Assembly: GCA_035252155.1 (NCBI GenBank)
Contig: DATFDL010000741.1
Location: 1-8,981 of the forward strand
From: JAICLL01 sp035252155
GTDB taxonomy: Bacteria > Planctomycetota > Planctomycetia > Pirellulales > JAICIG01
DNA length: 8,981 nucleotides
Direction of reading: 5' to 3'
This document shows positions 1 to 8,666 of this stretch, piece by piece. The stretch's first letter is position 1. Every line of letters begins with the position of its first letter. The position numbers and the translations under genes are program-made. The notes below the pieces were generated by a model. The model had not been told where the DNA came from. It saw only the letters and a program-made list of their open reading frames with translations, and ran no database searches.

Positions 1-25
1 GTTCTACAAAAGAAGACCCAGACCC

Positions 26-2671
<2,646 letters not shown>

Positions 2672-2716
2672 TCGTTCAATGTTTTGCATCCTGAAAAAAG
2701 CGAATGCCCGGAGCGC

Positions 2717-2772
2717 CGTCGTGGAACGGAATTCATTCCGTTTACAAACGGAATAAATTCCGTTCTACGACG
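2717..2772. repeat. 56-bp nested palindrome between kinase and HD-GYP gene
   Basis: Two 27-nt arms (2717-2743 and 2746-2772) are reverse complements at 25 of 27 positions, separated by 2 nt. Each arm contains its own palindrome: AACGGAAT-TC-ATTCCGTT at 2725-2742 and AACGGAAT-AA-ATTCCGTT at 2747-2764. The element can therefore form one long hairpin or two short ones. It fills much of the 143-bp gap and is richer in A/T than its surroundings. There is no T-tract after it, so it is not a standard intrinsic terminator. It looks like an interspersed REP/BIME-type element; that classification is inferred from the architecture. Confidence 0.85.
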
Positions 2773-2814
2773 ATCGCTGCCAACATAAACCTGCCACCTG
2801 ATTCCCAAAAACGC

Positions 2815-3921
2815 ATGAACACGAATCCGAGAACGAACGGTCCGCGAGTGCTGATCGTAGACGATGATGAGGTCTCGCTGGCGATCTCGCGCCACACGGT
2901 CGAACGGGCGGGCTATCCCGTGCAGTCGGCCCACGACGGCCGCGAAGCGCTCGAAATCCTCCGGCGGGGCGAGTGCCGGCTGGTCATCACCGACTGGGTC
3001 ATGCCCGGCATGGACGGGCTTGAGCTGTGCCGGCAGGTCCGCGGGGGCGATTTTGCCGGGTATATTTATGTGATCTTGCTGACCTCGCGCGGCGAAACCA
3101 AAGACATTGTGGCAGGACTTTCGGCCGGGGCCGACGACTTCATGACCAAGCCGTTCGATCCCGCCGAGCTGCGCGTGCGAATGCGAACGGGCGAACGCAT
3201 CCTTTCAATGGAAACCCGCGATCTGGCGATCTTTGCGATGGCCAAGTTGGCCGAATCGCGCGATCCGGAGACCGGCGCGCACTTGGAGCGCATGCGGTCG
3301 TATTCGCGTGTGTTGGCGCACCATCTCTCGGGACAAGCCAAGTTCGCCAGCCGGGTCGACGCGGATTACGTCCGCATGATTTACCTGACCAGCCCGTTGC
3401 ACGACATCGGCAAAGTCGGCATTCCCGACAGCGTGCTGCTCAAGCCGGCCCGCCTGAGCGACCGCGAATTCGACATGATGAAGCAACACACGTTGATCGG
3501 CGCCGAGACGCTCGAGGCCGCGCTGCTGCAACATCCCGAGGCCGCCTTCTTGCGGATGGGCCGCGACATCGCGCTGACTCACCACGAGCGGTTCGACGGC
3601 AGCGGCTATCCGCAGGGGCTGGCCGGCGAAGACATTCCGCTTTGCGGCCGGATCGTCGCGCTGGCCGATGTCTATGACGCCCTGACTACGAAACGCGTCT
3701 ACAAAGACGCGTTCGAACACGACGTGGCCAAGTCGATCATCATCGAGGAATCGGGATCGCACTTCGACCCCGACATTGTCGAGGCGTTCTTGGCCACCGA
3801 AAGCGAATTTGTCGCCATCCGAAAACAATTCGACGGCGAAGAGGACTACGTTGGCGCTGCCGCCGCGCCGGTCCATCTGCCGCCGATCGAAACCGTTTGC
3901 ACACCCGTGGGGGCCGTATGA
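2815..3921 (+). CDS. Response regulator with HD-GYP cyclic-di-GMP phosphodiesterase domain
   Basis: The 368-residue protein has an N-terminal receiver (11-128: D16-D18, phosphoacceptor D60 in ITDWVMPGMDG, T90, K112) and an HD-GYP domain (about 135-335). Visible motifs are RDPETGAH (E152, H156), LHDIGKVGIPD (H196, D197, K200), H225, HHERFDGSGYP (256-266) and DVYDALT (D285). The spacing matches, as I recall it, the trinuclear-iron site of the characterised enzyme PmGH, so an active enzyme hydrolysing c-di-GMP is likely. An in-frame ATG exists at 2704, but translation from it would run through the palindrome at 2717-2772. ATG 2815 lies just before the receiver fold and is preferred, although no strong ribosome binding site is seen. 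The C-terminal tail (about 340-368) is Pro/Ala-rich with no recognised domain. It is probably phosphorylated by the kinase encoded upstream, and its stop codon overlaps the ispH start. Confidence 0.92.
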   Translation: MNTNPRTNGPRVLIVDDDEVSLAISRHTVERAGYPVQSAHDGREALEILRRGECRLVITDWVMPGMDGLELCRQVRGGDFAGYIYVILLTSRGETKDIVAGLSAGADDFMTKPFDPAELRVRMRTGERILSMETRDLAIFAMAKLAESRDPETGAHLERMRSYSRVLAHHLSGQAKFASRVDADYVRMIYLTSPLHDIGKVGIPDSVLLKPARLSDREFDMMKQHTLIGAETLEAALLQHPEAAFLRMGRDIALTHHERFDGSGYPQGLAGEDIPLCGRIVALADVYDALTTKRVYKDAFEHDVAKSIIIEESGSHFDPDIVEAFLATESEFVAIRKQFDGEEDYVGAAAAPVHLPPIETVCTPVGAV

Positions 3922-4835
3922 AGGTGCTGTTAGCCAATCCGCACGGCTTCTGTGCGGGCGTGGTGATGGTGGTCAAAGCGTTGGACCGGGCGCTGGAGAT
4001 TCTCGGCGCGCCGCTCTACGTGTTTCACGAGATCGTCCACAACAAGCACGTGGTCGACCGGTTTCGTGCGCGGGGCGTGGTGTTCGTCAACACCATTTCC
4101 GAAGTGCCCGAAGGCGCCAATTTGCTGTACAGCGCGCATGGCGTCTCGCCGCAGGTGCGCGAAGAGGCCCGCGCCCGCCGGCTGCGCACGATCGACGCCA
4201 CCTGCCCGCTGGTGACCAAGGTGCACATCGAGGCGGCCCGCTTCGCGCAGCAGGGCTACACCATCTTTTTGATCGGCCACGAAGGGCACGATGAGGTGAT
4301 CGGCACGATGGGCGAAGCGCCCAAGCAAATCATCCTGGTCGAGACGCCCGACGACGTCGAACGAGTGGCCGTCTCTGACAACGGCCGTCTGGCGTACTTG
4401 ACGCAGACCACGCTGAGCGTCGACGACGCCAACCGCGTGATCGCGGCCCTCCGGCGGCGGTTTCCCAAGATCGAGGGACCGCCGAAGGAAGACATCTGCT
4501 ACGCCACTCAGAACCGGCAAGAAGCGGTGCGCGAATTGGCCCGCGAGGCCGATCTGGTGCTGGTGGTCGGCAGCGGCAACAGTTCGAACTCTCTGCGGCT
4601 GGCGGAGGTGGCCGAGCAGTTTGCCCGAGCATATCTGATCGACGACGTAGGGGACATCGAGCACGATTGGTTCGAGGACGTCAATACCGTGGTACTGACC
4701 GCCGGCGCCAGCGCGCCGGAAGAACTGGTGCTCGAATGTCTCGACTGGTTGAAGAACGAGTTTCACGCCGAGGTCGAGCGGCGCGTGGTGCGTGAGGAAG
4801 ACGTGCTCTTCCCGCTGCCACGGGCCTTACGGTAG
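3918..4835 (+). CDS. ispH: 4-hydroxy-3-methylbut-2-enyl diphosphate reductase
   Basis: IspH (LytB) performs the last step of the MEP pathway, reductively dehydroxylating HMBPP to IPP and DMAPP with a [4Fe-4S] cluster. The 305-residue protein is of usual length and has all the expected residues: cluster cysteines C12 (HGFCAGV), C96 (DATCPLVTKVH) and C194 (DICYATQNRQ); substrate ligands H41, H74, H124, T164, S222, N224 and S265; and proton donor E126 in GHEGHDEVIGT. Translation is assigned to ATG 3918, which overlaps the preceding TGA as ATGA; an in-frame ATG at 3897 would add seven residues inside the upstream gene. A G-rich stretch (3908-3913) just upstream may serve as ribosome binding site. 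The TAG stop (4833-4835) lies inside the left arm of the repeat at 4832-4937. The protein needs an Fe-S assembly system and an electron donor, neither encoded here. Confidence 0.97.
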   Translation: MKVLLANPHGFCAGVVMVVKALDRALEILGAPLYVFHEIVHNKHVVDRFRARGVVFVNTISEVPEGANLLYSAHGVSPQVREEARARRLRTIDATCPLVTKVHIEAARFAQQGYTIFLIGHEGHDEVIGTMGEAPKQIILVETPDDVERVAVSDNGRLAYLTQTTLSVDDANRVIAALRRRFPKIEGPPKEDICYATQNRQEAVRELAREADLVLVVGSGNSSNSLRLAEVAEQFARAYLIDDVGDIEHDWFEDVNTVVLTAGASAPEELVLECLDWLKNEFHAEVERRVVREEDVLFPLPRALR

Positions 4836-4937
4836 GTCAGGCTTTCTCGCCTGACGTGCATTAGGTTGCGGGCTGATACGACGAGCGCTGCCCACCAAGG
4901 AACACAAACATGCGTCAGGCTGGAAAGCCTGACCTAC
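4832..4937. repeat. Paired inverted repeat between ispH and ispG
   Basis: The left arm (4832-4856) and right arm (4913-4937) are reverse complements at 23 of 25 positions, separated by 56 nt. Each arm is itself a hairpin with a perfect 7-bp stem: GTCAGGC at 4836-4842 with GCCTGAC at 4849-4855, and GTCAGGC at 4914-4920 with GCCTGAC at 4927-4933. The only differences between arms fall in the 6-nt loop. The element includes the ispH stop codon and ends 23 bp before the chosen ispG start. No T-run follows, so a role in termination is unproven. BIME-like by structure. Confidence 0.88.
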
Positions 4938-4948
4938 GAACTGTTCGC

Positions 4949-4953
4949 AGGAG
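4949..4953 (+). promoter_or_regulatory. Ribosome binding site of ispG
   Basis: AGGAG lies 7 nt before ATG 4961, the clearest Shine-Dalgarno on the plus strand of the window. It decides between ATG 4961 and the in-frame ATG at 4910, which lies in the repeat and has no such signal. Confidence 0.75.
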
Positions 4954-4960
4954 AATATCC

Positions 4961-6109
4961 ATGAACCTTCCCCGAAACCCCACCCGCCCGGTTCGCATCG
5001 GATCGGCAACGATCGGCGGCGGCAACCCGGTGGCCGTGCAGAGCATGACCGCCACCCATACTCAAGACATTCAGGCCACGGTGGCCCAGGTCAATGCGTT
5101 GGCGGCGGCCGGCGCCGACGTGGTGCGCATCGCCGTCGATAACGCCCGTGACGCCGAAGCGCTGGCCGAAATCCGCCGCCGCACCAAGGCCAATCTCTCG
5201 GTCGATCTGCAAGAGAACTATCGCCTGGCCACTGAGGTTGCTCCGCACGTCGATAAGGTGCGTTACAACCCCGGCCATCTCTATCACCACGAACGCCAAA
5301 AACCCTGGCAAGACAAAGTGCGGTTTCTGGCCGATACCGCCGGCGAGAACGACTGCGCCATCCGCGTGGGCGTTAACTGCGGCTCGGTCGATCCGGCAAA
5401 GCGTGACAAGTACGCGGCCGATGACTCGATCACTCCCATGCTCGAAAGCGCCCTGGAACATTGCGAGTTTCTCGATTCGCTGGGCTTCACGCGATACTGC
5501 GTCTCGCTGAAAGATTCCGATCCCAGGAAGGTGATCGAAGTCAATCGGCGGTTCGCCGAAGAGCGGCCCGACGTGCCGTTGCACCTGGGCGTTACCGAGG
5601 CGGGCATGCCGCCCGACGGCATCATCAAGACCCGGATCGCCTTCGAGCAGCTCATCAGCCGGGGCATCGGGGATACGATTCGCGTATCGCTCACCGTGCC
5701 CAACGCTCGCAAGCCCGAAGAGATTGCCGCCGGTCGGCAGATCTTGGCCGACATTGCGGCCGGCCGGGTGCGCAGCGTGGTCGACTTTGGTTTGCAAACG
5801 CTCAACATCATTAGCTGCCCAAGTTGCTCTCGCGTTGAGAACGAAGCCTTTATCGAGCTGGCCCAGCAAGTAAAAGAGATGACGGCCTATGCCAAGGAGC
5901 ATGCCATCACGATCGCCGTGATGGGTTGCCGAGTAAACGGCCCCGGCGAGACCGATGATGCCGACCTGGGCCTCTGGTGCGGGCCGAATTATGTAAACCT
6001 GAAGCGCCGCAGCGAAGAGCTGGGGGCGTTCGCCTACGATGCGATTTTGCCAAAATTGAAGCAGGAGCTTGATGCGTTGATTGGCCAGCAAGAGTTAGCG
6101 GGTGTGTGA
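4961..6109 (+). CDS. ispG: 4-hydroxy-3-methylbut-2-en-1-yl diphosphate synthase
   Basis: IspG (GcpE) reductively converts methylerythritol cyclodiphosphate to HMBPP, the substrate of IspH encoded just upstream. The 382-residue protein is the short bacterial type, with a TIM barrel followed by a C-terminal iron-sulfur domain. Visible motifs are VAVQSMT near residue 25, the barrel strand VRYNPGHL (100-107), RVGVNCGS (135-142), VSLKDSDP (181-188) and, for the cluster, C286 and C289 (IISCPSC), C323 (MGCRVNGPGE) and ligand E330. These match the CxxC...C...E pattern of the family. The start at 4961 is chosen because of the AGGAG ahead of it and because the extra 17 codons from ATG 4910 are largely repeat sequence. 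It lies 125 bp after ispH and on the same strand, so co-transcription is plausible. The 3' partner in the order is dxs. Confidence 0.97.
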   Translation: MNLPRNPTRPVRIGSATIGGGNPVAVQSMTATHTQDIQATVAQVNALAAAGADVVRIAVDNARDAEALAEIRRRTKANLSVDLQENYRLATEVAPHVDKVRYNPGHLYHHERQKPWQDKVRFLADTAGENDCAIRVGVNCGSVDPAKRDKYAADDSITPMLESALEHCEFLDSLGFTRYCVSLKDSDPRKVIEVNRRFAEERPDVPLHLGVTEAGMPPDGIIKTRIAFEQLISRGIGDTIRVSLTVPNARKPEEIAAGRQILADIAAGRVRSVVDFGLQTLNIISCPSCSRVENEAFIELAQQVKEMTAYAKEHAITIAVMGCRVNGPGETDDADLGLWCGPNYVNLKRRSEELGAFAYDAILPKLKQELDALIGQQELAGV

Positions 6110-6138
6110 GCAAGTAACCGGGCAGACTTCGCGGTTCG

Positions 6139-6293
6139 AAAGGGTTCAGGGTTCAGGCTTCAGGGTTCAGCATTTTCGTGGCCGCCGATTGGTGCGGCGC
6201 ACGGCTTTCCTTGTGACCTGTGATACTGACCTTTAATCCGGAACTTGGAGTGCTGAACCCTGAACCCTGAACCCTGAACCCTGAACCCTTTTT
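6139..6293. repeat. Inverted heptamer arrays (GGGTTCA / TGAACCC) between ispG and dxs
   Basis: Four heptamers of GGGTTCA (6142-6169, the third being GGCTTCA) and then GCA form the left arm. TGC and five perfect TGAACCC heptamers (6254-6288) form the right arm. The arms are reverse complements apart from one base change and one extra unit, and they flank 78 bp of unique sequence (6173-6250). Both arms are bordered on the outside by A/T runs. The right array ends 5 nt before the dxs ATG. Unlike the other repeats in the window, a single arm cannot fold on itself. Perfect tandem copies suggest recent copy-number change by slippage; this is an inference. Confidence 0.9.
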
Positions 6294-8192
6294 ATGCTGT
6301 CGAAGTTTCGATCTCCCCAAGACCTGCGCGGCCTGTCGCTGGCCGAACTCGAACAGTTGGCCGAAGAGATTCGCGTCGCGCTCCGCTCGATTCTCAAGCT
6401 GCGCAGCGCGCACTTCGGCTCGAATCTGGGCGTCGTCGAGCTTTGCCTGGCGCTGCACCGCGTCTACGACTTCTCGCGCGATCGGATCATCTGGGACACA
6501 GGGCATCAGATTTATCCGCAAAAGCTGATCACCGGTCGCCACGAGCGGATCAACACCATCCGCACCAAGGGCGGGCTGATGGGGTTCCCCAATCCGAACG
6601 AAAGCGATTACGACCTCTTCATGACCGGCCATGCCGGCTGCAGCATTTCGTGCGCCCTGGGGCTGAAGGCCGCCGACGACCTGCTTGGCCGCTCGGCCCA
6701 GCGCTCAGTGGCCGTCATCGGCGATGGCGCGCTGCCCAGCGGCATCGTGTTCGAGGCGCTCAACCATGCGGGAGCGCTGGACAAGAACCTCCTGGTGGTG
6801 CTCAACGACAATCAGATGTCGATCTGCCCGCGCGTCGGCGCGTTGGGCCAATACCTCGATCGGACACCCAAAGTCGATCATCCCATCGGCCTGCGGCGCG
6901 GCGAGCGGACGCAAAAAGTCGACGACGCCGACGCGCTGCGCGGCCCGAAAGCTTATGGAAGCCTGTTTGAGAATTTTGGATTTCGCTATGTCGGGCCGAT
7001 TGACGGGCATAACCTCAAGTCGCTTCTCGAATGCCTGGAAGATTTGAAGCCGGCTGGCGGCCCGATCTTATTGCACGTGATGACCGAAAAAGGGCACGGC
7101 TTCGAGCCAGCGGTCAAGGACCCGGTGAAGTTTCATGCTCCCGCGCGGTTCGACTGGGACGGCGAAGAGATCATTCCGCTAGCCAAGGGCGCACCGTCCG
7201 CTTACACCAACGTGGCGGCTGACGCCATCTACGAGGTCATGCGGCGGCGGAGCGACGCCGTCGTGGTCACGGCCGCCATGTGCGAGGGTAACAAACTGCA
7301 AAAGGTGCGAGCCGATTTTCCCGAGCGGTTTTTCGACACGGGCATCTGCGAGTCGCACGCGGTGGCGTTTGCCGCCGGCATGGCCAAGAGCGGCGCCCGC
7401 CCCGTCGTGGCCATTTACTCGACATTTTTGCAACGTTCCTACGATCAATTGTTCCAAGAAGTGTCGCTGCAAAACCTGCCGGTGACGTTGTGCCTCGACC
7501 GGGCCGGGCTGGCCGGCCCCGACGGCCCGACGCATCATGGCGTTTTCGATACCGTCTATCTACGCTCGCTGCCCAACATCACGATGATGGCGCCAGGCGA
7601 CGCGGCCGATTTGCCGCTGATGCTCGACGCGGCATTGAACCTGCCCGGCCCGGCGTCAATCCGCTATCCCAAAGCCGACGCCGAGCGCGTCGAGCGCACC
7701 GTGGCGCCAGTCGAGCTAGGCAAAGCCGAGGTGATTCGCTGGGGCAACGACGGCATGTTTCTGGCCTATGGCGCCACGCTCGCGGCGTGCGTGGCCGCGG
7801 CCGAGCGGCTGCGGGCCGATGGTCTTGACGTGGGCGTCATCAATGCCCGGTTTGTAAAGCCGATCGACCGTGAGACGGTGGTCGACGCGTTGCGCCGCGT
7901 TTCATTTGTCCTGACGGTCGAAGAAGGCACGCTCGAAGGCGGGTTCGGCAGCGCGGTGCTCGAAGCGGCCAACCAGGCGGGCGTCGATGCCCGTCACGTT
8001 TTGCGGCTGGGATTGCCCGACCGCTACGTCGAGCATGGCGAGCGCGACGAATTGCTCCACGACCTGGGCCTCGACGCCGACGGTCTTTGCGAACGGGCCT
8101 GTTCTTGGGCCGAGCACTGCGGCCTTTGGCGGCAAGACACCGTGCGCGTCGAGCAGTCCGCACGCGCGGCCGAAGCCATTCCCGCCCGGTAA
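6294..8192 (+). CDS. dxs: 1-deoxy-D-xylulose-5-phosphate synthase, divergent form
   Basis: DXS condenses pyruvate with glyceraldehyde 3-phosphate using thiamine diphosphate, the first step of the MEP pathway (also feeding thiamine and pyridoxal synthesis). The 632-residue protein spans all three transketolase-type domains: the ThDP/Mg domain (H40, H71 in WDTGHQIYP, GDGA at 143-146, N173), the pyrimidine domain (E353 in ICESHAVAFAAG, R403, D410 and H414 in DRAGLAGPDGPTHHG, R457 in IRYPK) and the C-terminal domain (about 480-595). Several usually conserved motifs differ: RSAHF in place of TGGHL, GHAGCS in place of GHSSTS, and GDGALPSG. The catalytic positions are kept, and I take this as a lineage-typical variant. 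The tail after about residue 600 is not obviously part of the fold. The ATG at 6294 fits the family's N-terminus but has no Shine-Dalgarno, because the heptamer repeat fills that site. It completes the MEP trio with ispH and ispG. Confidence 0.95.
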   Translation: MLSKFRSPQDLRGLSLAELEQLAEEIRVALRSILKLRSAHFGSNLGVVELCLALHRVYDFSRDRIIWDTGHQIYPQKLITGRHERINTIRTKGGLMGFPNPNESDYDLFMTGHAGCSISCALGLKAADDLLGRSAQRSVAVIGDGALPSGIVFEALNHAGALDKNLLVVLNDNQMSICPRVGALGQYLDRTPKVDHPIGLRRGERTQKVDDADALRGPKAYGSLFENFGFRYVGPIDGHNLKSLLECLEDLKPAGGPILLHVMTEKGHGFEPAVKDPVKFHAPARFDWDGEEIIPLAKGAPSAYTNVAADAIYEVMRRRSDAVVVTAAMCEGNKLQKVRADFPERFFDTGICESHAVAFAAGMAKSGARPVVAIYSTFLQRSYDQLFQEVSLQNLPVTLCLDRAGLAGPDGPTHHGVFDTVYLRSLPNITMMAPGDAADLPLMLDAALNLPGPASIRYPKADAERVERTVAPVELGKAEVIRWGNDGMFLAYGATLAACVAAAERLRADGLDVGVINARFVKPIDRETVVDALRRVSFVLTVEEGTLEGGFGSAVLEAANQAGVDARHVLRLGLPDRYVEHGERDELLHDLGLDADGLCERACSWAEHCGLWRQDTVRVEQSARAAEAIPAR

Positions 8193-8214
8193 TCCCTCTC
8201 CGCTTTTGGTGGCT

Positions 8215-8238
8215 GGGGCAGAGCCTTGGCGATGCCCC
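8215..8238. repeat. Short palindrome 23 bp after dxs stop
   Basis: GGGGCA (8215-8220) pairs with TGCCCC (8233-8238). The inner bases GA-GCC-TT-GGC-GA continue the symmetry with opposed GA pairs. It could fold at the 3' end of a dxs transcript, but no T-tract follows, so calling it a terminator is not supported. It could also be a single copy of another interspersed repeat. Confidence 0.5.
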
Positions 8239-8274
8239 GGCTGGGTACGCAAGGCGGTCGTTCTCCCTTCGACG

Positions 8275-8367
8275 TCTGTAGGGAACGCCCTCTGTGGCGT
8301 TCCGTAGAGGGACGGCGCGAGGCCCACCCGCTGTTCACGGAACGCCACAGAGGGCGTTCCCTACAGA
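8275..8367. repeat. Perfect 31-bp inverted repeat downstream of dxs
   Basis: The arms 8275-8305 and 8337-8367 are identical in inverted orientation at all 31 positions and flank a 31-bp spacer. Each arm is also a hairpin: GGAACGCC at 8282-8289 with GGCGTTCC at 8296-8303, and GGAACGCC at 8339-8346 with GGCGTTCC at 8353-8360, each with a 6-nt loop. This is the same nested design as the elements at 2717-2772 and 4832-4937, with unrelated sequence. Perfect arm identity points to recent arrival or ongoing conversion between arms. Confidence 0.92.
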
Positions 8368-8452
8368 TGCTCCAACTCCCTGCCCCGGCTTGAATTCCAC
8401 CCTCAGACTTTTTATCGTGGAACTGGACGGACACCATGAAAGCTACGCAGCA

Positions 8453-8665
8453 ATGGACCCAAAACAGAGCGCCGAACGTCGCAAGCAATTAGTGCGGACC
8501 ATGAACGAGCTAGGCGAGTTGATCATGCGGATCGACGAGCTCGCCAAGCATCATATCGACAATCGGGCCGCGGTCGACACTTTTCACGAAGCGGCCGCCG
8601 CCGTCAAGCGCACCCGCGAGACACTGGCAAAGCAGTACGATTCCCTGCTCGTCCGCGGTGGGTGA
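8453..8665 (+). CDS. Small charged helical protein, function unknown
   Basis: This 70-residue product is not one I recognise. It is rich in Lys, Arg, Glu and Ala with few aromatic residues, and hydrophobic residues recur at three- to four-residue steps (for example VRTMNELGELIMRIDELAK, 15-33), as in a helical hairpin or short coiled coil. There is no cysteine, signal peptide or membrane segment. ATG 8453 is chosen because coding-like composition starts there and the sequence upstream in frame is repeat. A GTG at 8417 in the same frame is an alternative that would add 12 residues. No strong ribosome binding site is visible before either. It ends one base before the stop codon of the oppositely oriented toxin gene, so the two are convergent. 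It could be a real small protein or a chance frame; I favour real. Confidence 0.5.
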   Translation: MDPKQSAERRKQLVRTMNELGELIMRIDELAKHHIDNRAAVDTFHEAAAAVKRTRETLAKQYDSLLVRGG

Positions 8666-8666
8666 A

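Larger units (their letters stand above)
8193..8452. other. 260-bp non-coding gap after dxs
   Basis: I see no credible gene here. The stretch holds a short palindrome (8215-8238) and a perfect 31-bp inverted repeat (8275-8305 / 8337-8367). A reading frame from 8294 runs through the repeat into the small gene at 8453, but its first 50 or so residues are just translated repeat and spacer. No convincing promoter was found by eye. Confidence 0.6.

Noticed and set aside
1..25. GTTCTAC at the left edge resembling the end of the 2717-2772 repeat
   Set aside because: Only seven bases match, and the rest would lie outside the window, so a second copy cannot be claimed.
2704..2814. An upstream in-frame ATG (2704) that would lengthen the HD-GYP regulator by 37 residues
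   Set aside because: The extra residues are translated from the palindrome at 2717-2772, resemble no receiver N-terminus, and ATG 2815 sits at the expected distance before the first receiver strand.
3930..4766. Long open frame on the minus strand opposite ispH (278 codons)
   Set aside because: It shows His/Gln/Asp-rich shadow composition and no recognisable motif, while ispH is unambiguous.
4934..6091. Long open frame on the minus strand opposite ispG (385 codons)
   Set aside because: It is the antisense shadow of a GC-rich coding gene; ispG has all family motifs and the opposite frame resembles no protein.
6173..6250. Possible promoter for dxs between the heptamer arrays (GATACT or TTTAAT as -10)
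   Set aside because: No -35 hexamer at proper spacing could be paired with either; the match is no better than expected by chance.
6139..6293. CRISPR array or telomere-like tract
   Set aside because: Units are 7 bp without spacers and in two opposite blocks, with no cas genes; an inverted tandem heptamer repeat describes it better.
8201..8240. Intrinsic terminator after dxs
   Set aside because: The stem at 8215-8238 is not followed by a T-tract, so it is listed only as a palindrome.
8294..8452. N-terminal extension of the small gene from GTG 8294
   Set aside because: It translates part of the 31-bp inverted repeat and the spacer; the amino acid composition changes sharply at ATG 8453.
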